From Cytophagales bacterium (GTDB taxonomy: Bacteria; Bacteroidota; Bacteroidia; Cytophagales; Spirosomataceae), in contig JAAFJP010000005.1 of the NCBI GenBank assembly GCA_013298125.1, positions 62,001 to 126,000 of the forward strand: 64,000 nucleotides of DNA, written 5' to 3'. Position numbers and translations under genes: made by a program. Positions 53,801 through 61,572 of this stretch are shown here, piece after piece (position 1 is the stretch's first letter; the number at the start of each line of letters is the position of its first letter). The notes under the pieces were generated by a model. That model had not been told where the DNA came from. It did not search any database and saw only the letters and a list, made by a program, of their open reading frames with translations.

Positions 53801-56800
53801 CTTGGGGTAGGTAAATTGCTTGTTGTGAGGGAAAGTTGAACCAGCTATACCATAGGTTTCTTTTTGGTAAATAAACTTGATGTAATTACCCACTCTGTCA
53901 TAAATACGGCTTACCATGTAGGTAATTGGCACACCATTGGAAGCATCAATTCTGGAATCTGCCGTTTTACCAAATTCCATCATAAGTCCATCTTTGGTGT
54001 AAGCCGTAAAATAGGCAGGGGCTCCATTGGCGAGTATGCCAGAAACTATTACTTTACTGAAATTATTATTTTCAGGAATATACTCTGTGTTAATCGCTCC
54101 ATAATTTGTGTTTAAATTATTTGCTTCAATGTCTATTGAATTGGGTGCCAAAACTAACCTTGCACCATCTAATGCAAAGCGATCCGATTGAGTTAGACTA
54201 ACTCCTTTATCAACATTATGGCTTTTCTCAAAAAATTCATCCTGAGCAGAAGTTTTGCCTACTCTGCTGATACTATGCAGACCAGCCAGTGACCAGCCTT
54301 TGCCAAGCATAGAGTTAGGTCCATTATTACTGTAATTCAAACCAATAGAAGGTTTAACACCTGCGGTACCCCCAGGAATAACGATAGGAATACTGTAACT
54401 AACACCACCTGCATCGTTAGCCCCAAAATTGCCTACGGTGTAGCCATAAGTAGAAATACTACCCTTAGCACAAACATCTACCTTAACTGGATTAGAGTTA
54501 CAACTCTCAACCCCAGTGACCGTACATTTGGCAAAGTAGGAAGTAGCTATCATTGGGCTTACTGTCAGCGTTGTACCCGAGGCACCCGTTGACCATGTTA
54601 CTGTACCAGGACAGCCAGTTGCGGTGAGGGTGGTACTTTCGCCATTGCAGACTACCAATTTACTAAGACTTATCTCTGGTGGGGTAGGTAGCCAGAGGTT
54701 TAAAACAGAGAAATCACTTGAGCCTTTAGATGGTGCATCCAAGTCAAAATCCCAATAGTTACCTGTAGCAAGCACCATAATTCGGTTTTCCTTCTCATCA
54801 TAAATAGCAGTTTTTGCACTGCAAAAATCATCAGGGCTTGAAGAGCCATATATCTTATCAAAAAGGATTTTTTGATTTTGTGGCAACTTAGGATCCAACC
54901 CTATAATCCATAGATCTGACCCACCTCCTCTTGTACCCTCTGTCCTTTCATTTTCAGCGAAATTCGCATAAGACATATTAAAGGTTACTATATTTCCGTC
55001 CTTTAACTCCAAGATATCATTTACTCTTTCTTCTTCAGATGTACCAGCTGTTTTATCCCAATTTACATTTCCAAAGCGATCCAACGATACAATCCAAGAA
55101 TCAACAACACCTCGATTTTGTTCTGTTTTAACCCCACCAATATTTGAACTTGAAGAAGCACCTAATACAAAGTCTCCATTTTTTGTTTCAATGACTGAAA
55201 AAATATTTTCATAACCTCCACCACCCCAACCACTATTAAATGAAGTATTTAATGTTTTTTGCCATTCAATACTTCCATCACTCTTCAATTTTAAAGCCCA
55301 AATATCTGTTCTACTCGAGGCTTCAGTCTTATTCCCACTGACAGGAGACGCACTTGAACAAGTTAGAAAAAGTCCACCATCTGCGGTTTTTATTAATTTT
55401 GGTCCAATATCTTGCAATGATCCTCCATATTTCTTATCCCAAATTTTGTTACCGTTTCTATTGAATTTAAGCAACCCAATATCTGTTAAGCCAAATAAAC
55501 CTTGTGTATAAACGCCATTGGGACTGCCGAAAGTAGTTGCTTCTATTACAGATGCTAAAACTAAATTTCCTTCTCCGTCAAGTACTGCATCATATACATA
55601 ATCATTGTTGTTGATATCACCAGTGGTTAAATCCCAAACTTTATTTCCATTTGAATCTATTTTTAATATCCAAATATCAGTAAAGGAACTTCCTGAAATT
55701 GTTCTTAAAGGATTTTGAGATTTATCATATCCAGCGGATTCATTTGAAGTACAAACTAAATAAGTGCTTCCATCTGAATCTTGTAAAACTTTCCTAAGTA
55801 GTGAGCCTACTTGCTGAGTGCCTGCTCCTCTATATGTTCTATCCCAAATTTTATTTCCATTTTTGTCAATATTAATTAGCCATATTCCATATCTTTCTAT
55901 TGTCGATGATACATCACCTCCAATTGCTCCAATATTTCCAGCAAGTATAGCACCGCCATTAGTACCTTTCAATATTTGTATTGGCAAATCACCACCTACA
56001 GAACCAAATTTTTTCTCCCAAATCTTTACAATATTTGTAGTTGATTTTACTTTAATTTCTATGCTTTCACTCACATTACAGTTATTATTGCCGCAAGTGG
56101 CGGTGTAAGTTGTGGTAGTATTGGGTGTAACTGTAATTGTGTTGGTTGAAGCCCCAGAATCCCAAGTGAGTGTACCTGTGCAATTACTTACTGTGAGTGT
56201 GGTACTTCCTCCGCAATTCAAGGTTGAAGCTGCCGCAGTAATTACAGGTTTACTGGGGCATGGACCACTTCCACCGCCACCAGGCGTACAAACAGTAATT
56301 GGTAATGTGTTTGTCTGTGGGGTACAAAGAGCTGTTGTACATGTTGCTGAATAAGTAGTATTAACTGTGGGTGCGACAGAAATTGAATTTCCAGTTGCTC
56401 CGTTAGACCAAGATAATGTTCCATCGCAGTTTGCTACAGAAAGTTGTACTGTAGCACCACTTTGAAGACAAGCCCCAGATAAATTACTGGTAATACTTGG
56501 TGTGTTTGTATTGCATCCAGTAGGGTTAAATCTTATTGTTTCATTTAGAATATTAATTAAGTTAGAATTATTCAAAGCTGTTGCAGAAAATCCTAGTGTT
56601 CCGTCACTATTTTCAATACCTATTGTTCTAAAGTTACCACTACTGGCGTTATTTGTGTTGTGAATTTCGATTTTATTTGAAGTTTCAAAAAGTTGCACTT
56701 GTACATTTGTAATATTGGCGTTGTTGCTATAATGAGCAACATTTTTAAAATTGATGACCAAAATTCTATCTGGTGCAGTACCCGACACGAAATAGTTGAC

Positions 56801-57145
56801 ATTTGGTGTACCAACTGAGCAATTTTGGTCAGTTGCGGCAAAGGCTATAACGTTGTTGGGAACACTAGTATTAGGAATAGTCCAAGCATTAAAAGCAGTA
56901 CTACCTGAACTGAAGGTAATATAACCATTTGAACCCAAATAAAACTGAGTTTGAGTTGTTCCAAAAAATGAGAAATTGAATCCGATATTGAATGGTCCAG
57001 CAAAATTGTCATCTCCCAAACCAGTGATGGCAGTCCCAGAACCTGAAATCTCAGCCAAAGGCAAGTTTCTTGTAAAGGTATAATTTTGAGCTGATAGTTG
57101 GTAAGCACAAAAAATAGCTAAGAAAAGTAGTGTATGTTTTTTCAT
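47861..57145 (-). CDS. Giant exported SpvB/FG-GAP/RHS-repeat protein (putative effector)
   Basis: 3,094 residues coded by 9.3 kb. In order: signal peptide (1-20, ending QLSAQ); a nidogen-like beta domain (21-215); two Ig-like modules with WSNGATGNSISV and WDSGASTNTITV (216-370); six or more propeller-like repeats (WEKKFGS, WDRTYRG, WDKKYGG; 372-810); a third Ig-like module (WSTGASGTTLTV, about 820-890); an SpvB-type domain (from GGVSYSIPIVIPGG, about 900); FG-GAP repeats DWDGDGVQDLFVF, DFNADGKTDILF (1240-1600); YD/RHS repeats; and an RHS core ending RYAYVRNNPLSLIDPSGY (about 2722). A 372-residue variable tail follows, rich in Gly and Ala, then beta-rich. It follows traN in the tra operon and looks like a toxin carrier. 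Confidence 0.93.
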   Translation of the reverse strand: MKKHTLLFLAIFCAYQLSAQNYTFTRNLPLAEISGSGTAITGLGDDNFAGPFNIGFNFSFFGTTQTQFYLGSNGYITFSSGSTAFNAWTIPNTSVPNNVIAFAATDQNCSVGTPNVNYFVSGTAPDRILVINFKNVAHYSNNANITNVQVQLFETSNKIEIHNTNNASSGNFRTIGIENSDGTLGFSATALNNSNLINILNETIRFNPTGCNTNTPSITSNLSGACLQSGATVQLSVANCDGTLSWSNGATGNSISVAPTVNTTYSATCTTALCTPQTNTLPITVCTPGGGGSGPCPSKPVITAAASTLNCGGSTTLTVSNCTGTLTWDSGASTNTITVTPNTTTTYTATCGNNNCNVSESIEIKVKSTTNIVKIWEKKFGSVGGDLPIQILKGTNGGAILAGNIGAIGGDVSSTIERYGIWLINIDKNGNKIWDRTYRGAGTQQVGSLLRKVLQDSDGSTYLVCTSNESAGYDKSQNPLRTISGSSFTDIWILKIDSNGNKVWDLTTGDINNNDYVYDAVLDGEGNLVLASVIEATTFGSPNGVYTQGLFGLTDIGLLKFNRNGNKIWDKKYGGSLQDIGPKLIKTADGGLFLTCSSASPVSGNKTEASSRTDIWALKLKSDGSIEWQKTLNTSFNSGWGGGGYENIFSVIETKNGDFVLGASSSSNIGGVKTEQNRGVVDSWIVSLDRFGNVNWDKTAGTSEEERVNDILELKDGNIVTFNMSYANFAENERTEGTRGGGSDLWIIGLDPKLPQNQKILFDKIYGSSSPDDFCSAKTAIYDEKENRIMVLATGNYWDFDLDAPSKGSSDFSVLNLWLPTPPEISLSKLVVCNGESTTLTATGCPGTVTWSTGASGTTLTVSPMIATSYFAKCTVTGVESCNSNPVKVDVCAKGSISTYGYTVGNFGANDAGGVSYSIPIVIPGGTAGVKPSIGLNYSNNGPNSMLGKGWSLAGLHSISRVGKTSAQDEFFEKSHNVDKGVSLTQSDRFALDGARLVLAPNSIDIEANNLNTNYGAINTEYIPENNNFSKVIVSGILANGAPAYFTAYTKDGLMMEFGKTADSRIDASNGVPITYMVSRIYDRVGNYIKFIYQKETYGIAGSTFPHNKQFTYPKRIEYTYNDAATLLSYNKIEFDYIDRSDKPWAFMNGNYLGTGEKLLSKIRITGGNQELRRYELKYKLSTTTSHSLLYQIQECADTLCHEPTFFKYQEESLDPTAMKYQAYNTTNGPFPADAYNDINGVRIFGDWDGDGVQDLFVFNRTSGIYNYYLNRYPISIPNGFNNQTELPNNTFGIGSPSFPIEGEFKTADFNADGKTDILFYNNVTGSAIIIFSGFYGNQLHFLTQLMSDFLPTYTGASIFKSTFKDNDVKIGDFNSDGLPDLMVLDKNPSNYPSPYGDNEKWMLNQRPIASSNSNIKKIKMSSLNITISDYSIVKSKNTSFRILDFNNDGLFDVFVLDSLTSKINIHIGKSSSFNQYLDPDSLKYKIHDPEYVIYHDWSITKSFNWSLNSKKFIPFDGQSFIFDFRNIIFADANGDGLPDLGIKIGKSSYQFQLNNGNYGFFQDPYYLSTVLSTSQEEVYDEFVDFNNDGVVDLLSYTKTGGVESVVKLGGFDKKQIEVRDVLDLSLINDPTVSFYFGSYSKTGYNEILYYKYNTSTQTISNKIYNNKLTKSDFLSKISEGNGQEIDVTYKSLLDLGVYTQSTQAFEYPLYQLVTPMQVVSSVKTKNGIGGFNYTDYTYEGAFSHSEGRGFQGFSKVIVKDRQRNTFDIKYYTIDKKKWWLSGQPLLTETRKDNSSNGQLLSSFSTLVKEITYNRTITTGYPRYMKPRSYYTYGNVSTTSQYDLNTTSLLNQSVSRVEQDASGNTTLMVVNHGNGFKDSTISVYSDNANNWLLGRLTRSTTYKFTPNNPVIVRTAAFEYNLTTGQLKKEITDPDSSAQVHTETIFTHDVFGNIIKTETVAWNGTQQETRTTLFGYDTKGRFKTSQTNALGHQQISVFDNNSGSLLSTTDPNGLTVTFEYDAFQRNIKTTDPQGVEAINRLYRAGLTWNSPANGKFVIYKKVGLSPAVLEHYDYLGRMVRVDKVVSNGNTVSYTTTFNARGEKISDQGPGVNRTYQYDLMSRILGETDFGVNNTYGYSINNSTATDIKGRQRVAENNPQGQTLKSKFISSNGTITANEVSYAYDGWGNAYSSKGNTSGFEIVIQYDARGRKVKMIDPVMGTTTYQYNGFNQLIRQVDAKGSIVLMEYDILGRIKKRTEAEGITTNTYDVGNKAIGKLTTIAGYDNITFSYAFDNFGRPSSETKTINGKTYNSSITYYSDGKPNQITYPSGLQIKYEYNARQYLDVVKRVSDGKVIWRAKTTNDVDALLTEDIYAKGAGQNAAIRNVYTYDASQQHITQFQSFMPTDLLGTPTISHSYAYENNYRISGINRTVYKGIGQVLYSGNTTYQYDDLDRLTAVNPNLTFPQTSTVENTSVTLTYDLFGNITNKSDVGTYNYSQNTLGGPKFLTSITPVNSSVCIPSFQVTTEYNSFSKVKKIQNDSAYVDIFYGPDHQRAYQKMYVKNALVKTKVFVSSNFEEEIKNGVTTEISYIRGGEGVVAVESKQGTSRTINLWINDKANNLIAVVDTNGVVLEHLRYDVWGRRMNADRAGYANENANYLSDRGFTKHEHLDLFQLINMNGRMYDPVIARFTSPDPFIQDILDLQAFNRYAYVRNNPLSLIDPSGYNSIFGGDVGKFLDDPIGTTTQAFATLGANLLREGENLFNQLNELNHNILRETAVLLDSKYMPAFIRDNWRPVVTTVASYVVGAVVTFYTGGCVTCGGAAAGFTSGYLSTTFNGGSANDALNAGIRGAVIGAATAFLTAGVGDLAQGYGAVGSTVIKTVGHAAVQGTMAAAQGGDFWQGAAAGAFAGATSSIVDNIYSGDNSLPAKLTRISASALIGGTASELTGGKFANGAMAGAMVRMFNCEMHNQEQIICFDGDIQVGAEIDLGAGIKVGASQSIFSNSPKFSGKVTEGNYSLSENSFKISTPTPVYKATIGLYKNGNVSIGGSANFTFVKANAEVKVNIPAAMAPVIKPAANYLYQGVNSTLNPYGW

Positions 57146-57246
57146 TTTTTAGTCATTTGATTAATTAATGGACTTTTATCCCACCAATTATTGCTAAATA
57201 ATCTTTTTTCAAAAATAGCAAACTATCAAATACAAAACCTAATAAT

Positions 57247-57348
57247 ATGAAGAAAGTGAAAAAAACTTTATTATTCGGTAAAATAAGAGAATCATATCTA
57301 AAATATGGCAACTATGCAGTAGCTAAATTATCTAAAACTGAGGATTAA
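57247..57348 (+). CDS. Possible 33-residue peptide
   Basis: An ATG-to-TAA frame on the strand opposite to its neighbours, in the 219-bp gap between the RHS gene and traN. The peptide begins MKKVKKTLLFGKIRESYLKY and is basic (about 8 Lys), with a short hydrophobic core. It is too short for certainty and has no recognised relative, and no promoter is visible. It may be a chance frame. Confidence 0.25.
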   Translation: MKKVKKTLLFGKIRESYLKYGNYAVAKLSKTED

Positions 57349-57364
57349 GATAAGCATTTTACCC

Positions 57365-58249
57365 TCACAACGCCCTAACCAAATTAAAATCATCCGCCGT
57401 CATTTCAATATTTAGATGCCGTCCACCCGCTTTTTCGATGCACTCAATATAAAAGATTTTATCGGGGGTGATGGTGAGTTTTGGGATAACTAAAACGGCT
57501 TTAATTTTCTGTTTTTCAGCTACTTTTATCAATTCATTATTCGTTTGGTAAAGGCTTTTGACTTCTAATTCTTGGTAAGAAGTTCGCCTTACTTTCTCTC
57601 TATCCTTGACGTACATTTTGATAAAATTTACTTCGTAGGGAATGAAAGAATTATTCTCAATGGAGATGGACAAATAGAGCAAATCATTTTTGTAATAAAT
57701 GCCATTCAATTCAAAATTAACCTTGTATCGGTGCATTTCTAAATGCTTGATATACGCTCGTTTTTCATAAACCTTATTGGCTTGAAATTTAACCTCCGAA
57801 ACGTCTTTTTCTTCCAAAGCATCCATTGTTTTGAGTAATCCATTTTTCTCCGCAAAGTTTAAATCTGCCTCACGATTAGAGGCGATATTGATGGATAATT
57901 TCTGAGGATTTTGGTTGAAATTTGCCAGAAACGAATAATACCCACCCATATCATCAATGACGGTAATGGTAGTTTCTTCCGTAAAAATATCCGTTGCTTT
58001 TACACGAATGATGTTTTCGATATTATCCGCTTTGTCCACAATTACGGATTGATTGCCCACATCTACATATACCACCTTTGAGGGAAAAATAATGTGGGTG
58101 GTTTTGTTGGTAGTGATTTCGATATTGTACGAGCCTTTGATGGCATTGTCTCGGATTGGAATTACGTATTTTCCAGTGTTGAGACTGTCTCTATTTTGTC
58201 CAAAAACAAAGATGGGAAAGAGTGTGATGAAGATGAGTTTATGGAGCAT
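57365..58249 (-). CDS. traN: Conjugative transposon protein TraN
   Basis: A 294-residue exported protein (signal peptide about 1-17, ending FVFGQ) of the DUF4138/TraN family of Bacteroidota conjugation systems. The stretch TTNKTTHIIFPSKVVYVDVGNQSVIVDKADNIENIIRVKATD is the family's N-terminal domain, resembling VirB9-like proteins of type IV systems. Later strands such as RVKFELNGIYYKNDLLYLSISIENNS follow. It would form part of the outer-membrane core of the mating channel. It starts 10 bp after the end of traM, as usual for the operon. Confidence 0.9.
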   Translation of the reverse strand: MLHKLIFITLFPIFVFGQNRDSLNTGKYVIPIRDNAIKGSYNIEITTNKTTHIIFPSKVVYVDVGNQSVIVDKADNIENIIRVKATDIFTEETTITVIDDMGGYYSFLANFNQNPQKLSINIASNREADLNFAEKNGLLKTMDALEEKDVSEVKFQANKVYEKRAYIKHLEMHRYKVNFELNGIYYKNDLLYLSISIENNSFIPYEVNFIKMYVKDREKVRRTSYQELEVKSLYQTNNELIKVAEKQKIKAVLVIPKLTITPDKIFYIECIEKAGGRHLNIEMTADDFNLVRAL

Positions 58250-58259
58250 GGCTTTATTT

Positions 58260-59546
58260 TTAGTCGTTAATTTTAAGTAAAACTCTTTGACCCGCTTTCA
58301 AATGAATTTTAGTTTCTCCCAATTTTTGAGCCGCAAAAGTCATTAATCCAACCGTGGCGGCATTGGTTAAGCCCTTACCAAGATTAGAAACTATTTGTTC
58401 CCCTGCCGACTGATAGCCGTTATTGATGGTTGTTCCTGCCGCATTAATGCCCATCAAGGAGGTTTGCGTAGCATTTTGTAGGGCAGCTCTTTGTGCTTCA
58501 TTCGTTGGACTCAGTGGAATATAGATACCCGCTTGATAATCAAGATCATAGACAAATATTTGCGTAGGAATTATTTTATTATCAACGCCAATACTGTTAA
58601 TTGAAATCAAGAGACGGCTATTGTTTAAAGAACAAATGCCATATAAAAACTGGTCTTTGGGAATGTTAATCCCTTTAAAAACCATATCTTTCAACAGCCT
58701 AATTTTCACGATTGAGCCATTCTGAACCGTTTGATTATCGTGAATTTCAGCGGGGATAGTTTCAAATCTTAAATCCGCAATAGGTTTCATTGCTCCACGC
58801 AGACCATAAAATCCTACCTTTTTTGAATAAACCGAATTTTGCAGGATTGTATCTTGTTTGGTAAGCGTAGGGCTATTTATCAAATAATTTTCTCCTCCAT
58901 TTTGAGCCTTCAACCATTTAGCCACTTTTTGCCTTTCACTTTCATAATTGGATGATGGAACATTTGAATTATTACTATTGAATGTAGGCGTTTTTCCTAA
59001 ATTCTTTCGCTCTGCATTCAAGCGAATGTTGTCATTTTGCAATTGAACTACCTTATTTTTAAACTCATATTCATTCAAAACATCTTGACGGGCAGCTTGT
59101 CGGCGACTGTACATTTCTTCGGGTGTTCTGGCTTGTGAGGTACTTGAATTGCTCAAATCAAGCGGTTTTTGGGCGTAAGGGTCAGTATTTGGAAGGATAT
59201 TTTGATTTGGGATAACCGTTTTTGTCGTTACCAAATCCGTGAATGAATTGGTAAGCGATGAATCACGATTGAGCAATTTGGGTTCAACTTTTGAGTTATC
59301 CGATTCGTTATAAATCTTCGCCTTATTTTCCAAAGTCTTTGCATCCACTTTGGCATCGGGCAATTTGGTTTCAAAGGTTTTTAGCTTCGTTTCTTGGACA
59401 ATTTCTTCTGAATCATCCGCAATCAACACATAGTACAAAATATTACCAAGCAAAAGAATAAGAATCGGAATAATTACTATTTTCCCCGAAGGACTTTTAA
59501 AAAAATCCTTGACAAATTCAGAGAAAGTCGGAGTCATTGGGTTCAT
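58260..59546 (-). CDS. traM: Conjugative transposon protein TraM
   Basis: A 428-residue inner-membrane-anchored protein. One transmembrane helix lies at about residues 22-42 (IVIIPILILLLGNILYYVL), preceded by a short cytoplasmic part. The middle is Gln/Asn-rich and probably flexible (residues 60-230). The C-terminal domain (IRLLKDMVFKGINIPKDQFLYGICSLNNSRLLISI ... IYIPLSP ... KIHLKAGQRVLLKIND) matches the TraM family, a VirB10-like scaffold spanning the periplasm. An in-frame ATG three codons in is an alternative start. It ends 10 bp before the traN start and follows a small membrane protein. Confidence 0.9.
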   Translation of the reverse strand: MNPMTPTFSEFVKDFFKSPSGKIVIIPILILLLGNILYYVLIADDSEEIVQETKLKTFETKLPDAKVDAKTLENKAKIYNESDNSKVEPKLLNRDSSLTNSFTDLVTTKTVIPNQNILPNTDPYAQKPLDLSNSSTSQARTPEEMYSRRQAARQDVLNEYEFKNKVVQLQNDNIRLNAERKNLGKTPTFNSNNSNVPSSNYESERQKVAKWLKAQNGGENYLINSPTLTKQDTILQNSVYSKKVGFYGLRGAMKPIADLRFETIPAEIHDNQTVQNGSIVKIRLLKDMVFKGINIPKDQFLYGICSLNNSRLLISINSIGVDNKIIPTQIFVYDLDYQAGIYIPLSPTNEAQRAALQNATQTSLMGINAAGTTINNGYQSAGEQIVSNLGKGLTNAATVGLMTFAAQKLGETKIHLKAGQRVLLKIND

Positions 59547-59570
59547 GGGAAATCAATTTTAAAATGAAAA

Positions 59571-59783
59571 TCATGGGTTAAAAATGTCAATCAAATTCAA
59601 GACTAAATCACCAATCAAATAGCACAAAATGGTGTAGAAGAAGATTTTGAGGACTTTTCTGGTTTCGGCATAGCCTAATTTACGCTCAAACTTCTTGAAA
59701 GAATTAGCCAATCCATCAATGTATTTATTCTCCCCAGGCTTTATTTTGATGCGAGCTTTTTGCCAATTCCATTTATTCTCCAT
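59571..59783 (-). CDS. Small membrane protein in the TraL position
   Basis: A 70-residue protein with one hydrophobic helix near the C-terminus (IFFYTILCYLIGDLVLNLIDIF) and a basic N-terminal part (WNWQKARIKIKPGENKYIDGLANSFKKFERKLGY). It sits between traK (4 bp) and traM (24 bp), the place of traL in CTnDOT-type operons, which also codes for a short membrane protein. The assignment is by position and topology, not by sequence. Confidence 0.7.
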   Translation of the reverse strand: MENKWNWQKARIKIKPGENKYIDGLANSFKKFERKLGYAETRKVLKIFFYTILCYLIGDLVLNLIDIFNP

Positions 59784-59787
59784 CGCC

Positions 59788-60456
59788 TTAATTTTTGATG
59801 ATTGGATTTTCGAGTAATTCGTAATTAGTAATGATAAATCCGTGTGGATTGCGTTCTGACCTTGATGCTCTTTCTAACAAACATCTACTTCTAAATGCTC
59901 TGACGACTCGTTGCGAAGACCTTGATTGGTACTGTTTTCCGAAGTACAGAGCCTCGTGTGGATAGACCTGCATATTGACTTTTACGGAGTCGGTAATGAG
60001 ATACTGTACAATATTTTGAGCAATAATATCACGGTAATATCCTGATTCAATGAATCTTTTGTACAAGGCTTCCGCTCCTTTATCTGCCATGTATAATGCC
60101 CTCCCTTCCACGTTTGACTTGATTTGCTCAAAATCGGGAGAGTTATCAAAGAAATATTCATTGAATTTCAACACGTGGTCTTTGGCTTCCACCAAACGGT
60201 TTTCTTTTACCGAAGTCGTACTTGCCATAATTGCTTCGCCGCCATTCAATACATAAATTCTATCTTGCGATTTTGTAATTTCTTGCATGGCATAATACAC
60301 AAATCCAGCCGTGATTAATAGGCAAAAACTCATCACGATATACATCAAAAGCTGTGATTGTTGATGGCGTTTTTCAAGGTCAAAAATATTTTGAAAGCCC
60401 ATTTTCTGAAAGGATAAAGGGCTTTTTGGGGACGATTTATTTAGCGATTCTAACAT
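59788..60456 (-). CDS. traK: Conjugative transposon protein TraK
   Basis: A 222-residue inner-membrane protein related to VirB8. One transmembrane helix is at about 39-58 (YIVMSFCLLITAGFVYYAM), preceded by a cytoplasmic N-terminus. The periplasmic domain has QDRIYVLNGGEAIMASTT, VKENRLVEAKDHVLKFNEYFFDNSP, IQVYPHEALYFGKQY-like strands and a C-terminal ERNPHGFIITNYELLEN, the family's signature. It is followed by the small TraL-position gene 4 bp later. An internal ATG (MGFQNIFDLEK) could be the true start. Confidence 0.9.
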   Translation of the reverse strand: MLESLNKSSPKSPLSFQKMGFQNIFDLEKRHQQSQLLMYIVMSFCLLITAGFVYYAMQEITKSQDRIYVLNGGEAIMASTTSVKENRLVEAKDHVLKFNEYFFDNSPDFEQIKSNVEGRALYMADKGAEALYKRFIESGYYRDIIAQNIVQYLITDSVKVNMQVYPHEALYFGKQYQSRSSQRVVRAFRSRCLLERASRSERNPHGFIITNYELLENPIIKN

Positions 60457-60536
60457 TTATTTGAAGAATGATTATAAAATTTCAAAGTATAAATAACTGA
60501 TTTTCAAGCCAATAGCTGACAGCCAAATGCCGAAAG

Positions 60537-61568
60537 CTACTTTGGTTGATTAGCTTGTTCACTTACTCGTCCACTATTATTTGACTCAGATTTATTGCCC
60601 CCAGCAACATTCTGCAACATATTCAATCCCGCCTTTCCTGCCGAACCTGCCTTTCCACCCAAATACGCTGCAACCACTGAAATGGGCGAAGCACTTACAC
60701 CCATGGCATTTGAGCCAATCGCACCTGCACCACCCGCAATAATCAAATTTGCCAAATCAGGCACTTTGAAAAATCCGAATACACCCGTAATGTAAAGGAT
60801 GATTAACGCCATGTTAATTTGGATTTCGTCCATATTAGTTTTGTCCACCATTGAGTTTGATAATTTCAGGAGAATGAACATAAAAGTATTGGCAATGGGT
60901 AGCCACAGTGAGACGTTGATGTAATTACTAAGCCAACCTTTCCAAGAATCCGAGAAGATTTCAAAGGCTGAAAAGGCAATGGCAATTGGACCAATTAATT
61001 TCAGAATTAAGAGATACAAAAGTCTAATCGTGGATAGAAAAACGTAGCCAAAAATCAATAAAATAAAGGCTAACCACCGAATAGCGTACTGAATAGCCGC
61101 CAAGAATTTTGCTCCAATCCATTCTGCCCCGCCCGTGATACTATCCCAAAATCCATTGCTTGGACTTTCTGTTATGGGCGTTTTTCCTAAATCTTTTCCT
61201 GCGGTTTTCTCATCAATGGATTTTGAATTATCCTCATCTAACTCAACCAGAGCCATTATCATAGTGGATTTACCCCCGTTTACGTAGCCCACAACGGTTT
61301 CATTTACAAGCTCCAAAGTAGCATCAACCGCTCCCATAAATACCAGATAAAATTTTAGTAAGAGTGCAAAACCGATGGGGCGAAGCATTCCATAAATGTC
61401 CAAAGGTTCATTCATACCCCAAACCCGATAGACTCTTCTGGCTACCATCAAAAGCATTCCTAACGCCACAATGTTGATGCCCGTACTGATAAAAATGGAA
61501 GCACTCCCTTCTATCTGTTCTCCAATCGCTTGAAGATTTTTATCATATCCTTCGATGAATCCAGCCAT
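60537..61568 (-). CDS. traJ: Conjugative transposon protein TraJ
   Basis: A 343-residue polytopic inner-membrane protein of the TraJ/VirB6-like family. About six hydrophobic segments are visible, for instance INIVALGMLLMVARRVYRVW, PIGFALLLKFYLVFMGAV, WLAFILLIFGYVFLSTIRLLYLLILKLIGPIAIAFSAF and a C-terminal Ala/Gly-rich region. EPLDIYGMLRPI matches the family N-terminus. I use the ATG at 61568 (MAGFIEGYDK), 4 bp after the stop of the previous gene; the longer frame from 61619 would overlap it. TraJ lines the inner-membrane pore of the mating channel. Confidence 0.9.
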   Translation of the reverse strand: MAGFIEGYDKNLQAIGEQIEGSASIFISTGINIVALGMLLMVARRVYRVWGMNEPLDIYGMLRPIGFALLLKFYLVFMGAVDATLELVNETVVGYVNGGKSTMIMALVELDEDNSKSIDEKTAGKDLGKTPITESPSNGFWDSITGGAEWIGAKFLAAIQYAIRWLAFILLIFGYVFLSTIRLLYLLILKLIGPIAIAFSAFEIFSDSWKGWLSNYINVSLWLPIANTFMFILLKLSNSMVDKTNMDEIQINMALIILYITGVFGFFKVPDLANLIIAGGAGAIGSNAMGVSASPISVVAAYLGGKAGSAGKAGLNMLQNVAGGNKSESNNSGRVSEQANQPK

Positions 61569-61572
61569 TTTT

